DNA of 5,243 nt from Chloroflexota bacterium (GTDB lineage: Bacteria; Chloroflexota; Anaerolineae; Promineifilales; Promineifilaceae), in contig JAUVOB010000150.1 in the NCBI GenBank assembly GCA_030599405.1, positions 1 through 5,243 on the forward strand, written 5' to 3'. The notes beneath the pieces were generated by a model that saw only the letters and a program-made list of their open reading frames with translations, was not told the origin of the DNA and made no database searches. The position numbers and the translations under genes are program-made. Each line of letters opens with the position of its first letter. Positions within the stretch are counted from its first letter, which is position 1. Below, in pieces: positions 5,182 to 5,243 of this stretch.

Positions 5182-5243
5182 ATGAGTGTGTTAGGCGACT
5201 ACGGAAGCAAAAAGTATCAGATCTACAGGTACCTATCCAGATC
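5182..5243 (+). CDS. Possible start of an unidentified gene cut by the window edge
   Basis: An ATG at 5182 opens a frame that stays open to the end of the window, about 20 codons, beginning MSVLGDYGSKKYQIYRYLSR. It lies 28 nt after the predicted start of the promoter at 5120-5147, which is the main support. There is no convincing Shine-Dalgarno sequence before it, and a second frame is also open here, so the call is weak. I do not recognise the protein. If real, it is transcribed divergently from the methyltransferase and could be a functional partner. Confidence 0.2.
   Translation, partial: MSVLGDYGSKKYQIYRYLSR

Noticed and set aside
5190..5196. GTTAGGC as an integron attC core site
   Set aside because: No complementary RYYYAAC partner or imperfect palindrome was found at a suitable distance upstream, and no integrase is present.
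1..5243. CRISPR array, tRNA/rRNA genes, insertion sequence ends or prophage genes
   Set aside because: No regularly spaced repeats, tRNA arm signatures, transposase or integrase motifs, or terminal inverted repeats with target duplications were seen on either strand.

Overview
The window looks like bacterial chromosome of moderate GC content with Shine-Dalgarno-led genes. It holds three complete genes on the plus strand, one long gene on the minus strand, the 3' end of a gene entering from the left, and a promoter-like region at the right edge. The best guess at the host is an uncultivated Chloroflexota-like bacterium. This rests on recalled resemblance of the glycosidase tail, the binding protein and the 180-residue/SPFH gene pair to proteins of that phylum. 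It is a soft inference, and nothing in the window proves the taxon.

Layout, left to right. Positions 2-208 are the C-terminal end of a clan-A-type glycoside hydrolase. Positions 209-355 are a leader with a good promoter (TTCAAA-16 bp-TATAAT) and a four-codon open frame ending exactly where the next gene begins. Positions 356-1162 encode a lipid-anchored solute-binding protein of the polar amino-acid ABC-transporter family, with no permease or ATPase beside it. Positions 1252-1794 (a helical protein of unassigned function) and 1906-2949 (a YdjI-type SPFH protein) form a probable functional pair. Positions 2993-4969 on the minus strand encode a Zn-ribbon-containing adenine-type DNA methyltransferase that converges on the SPFH gene across only 43 bp and starts at TTG. 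Positions 4970-5243 hold an inverted repeat, overlapping promoter-like elements on both strands and perhaps the start of another gene.

The most interesting part is 1252-2949. The SPFH protein has a family-typical core but ends in a glycine-rich stretch, a glutamine-rich linker and an excisionase/MerR-like helix-turn-helix of about 50 residues. That joins a membrane-microdomain-type scaffold to a likely DNA-binding module. The upstream 180-residue protein carries two conserved-looking blocks and probably works with it, perhaps in an envelope-stress response. That role is inferred by analogy with the PspA-YdjGHI system and is not shown by the sequence. The methyltransferase has no restriction or defence partner inside the window; one could lie beyond the right edge.
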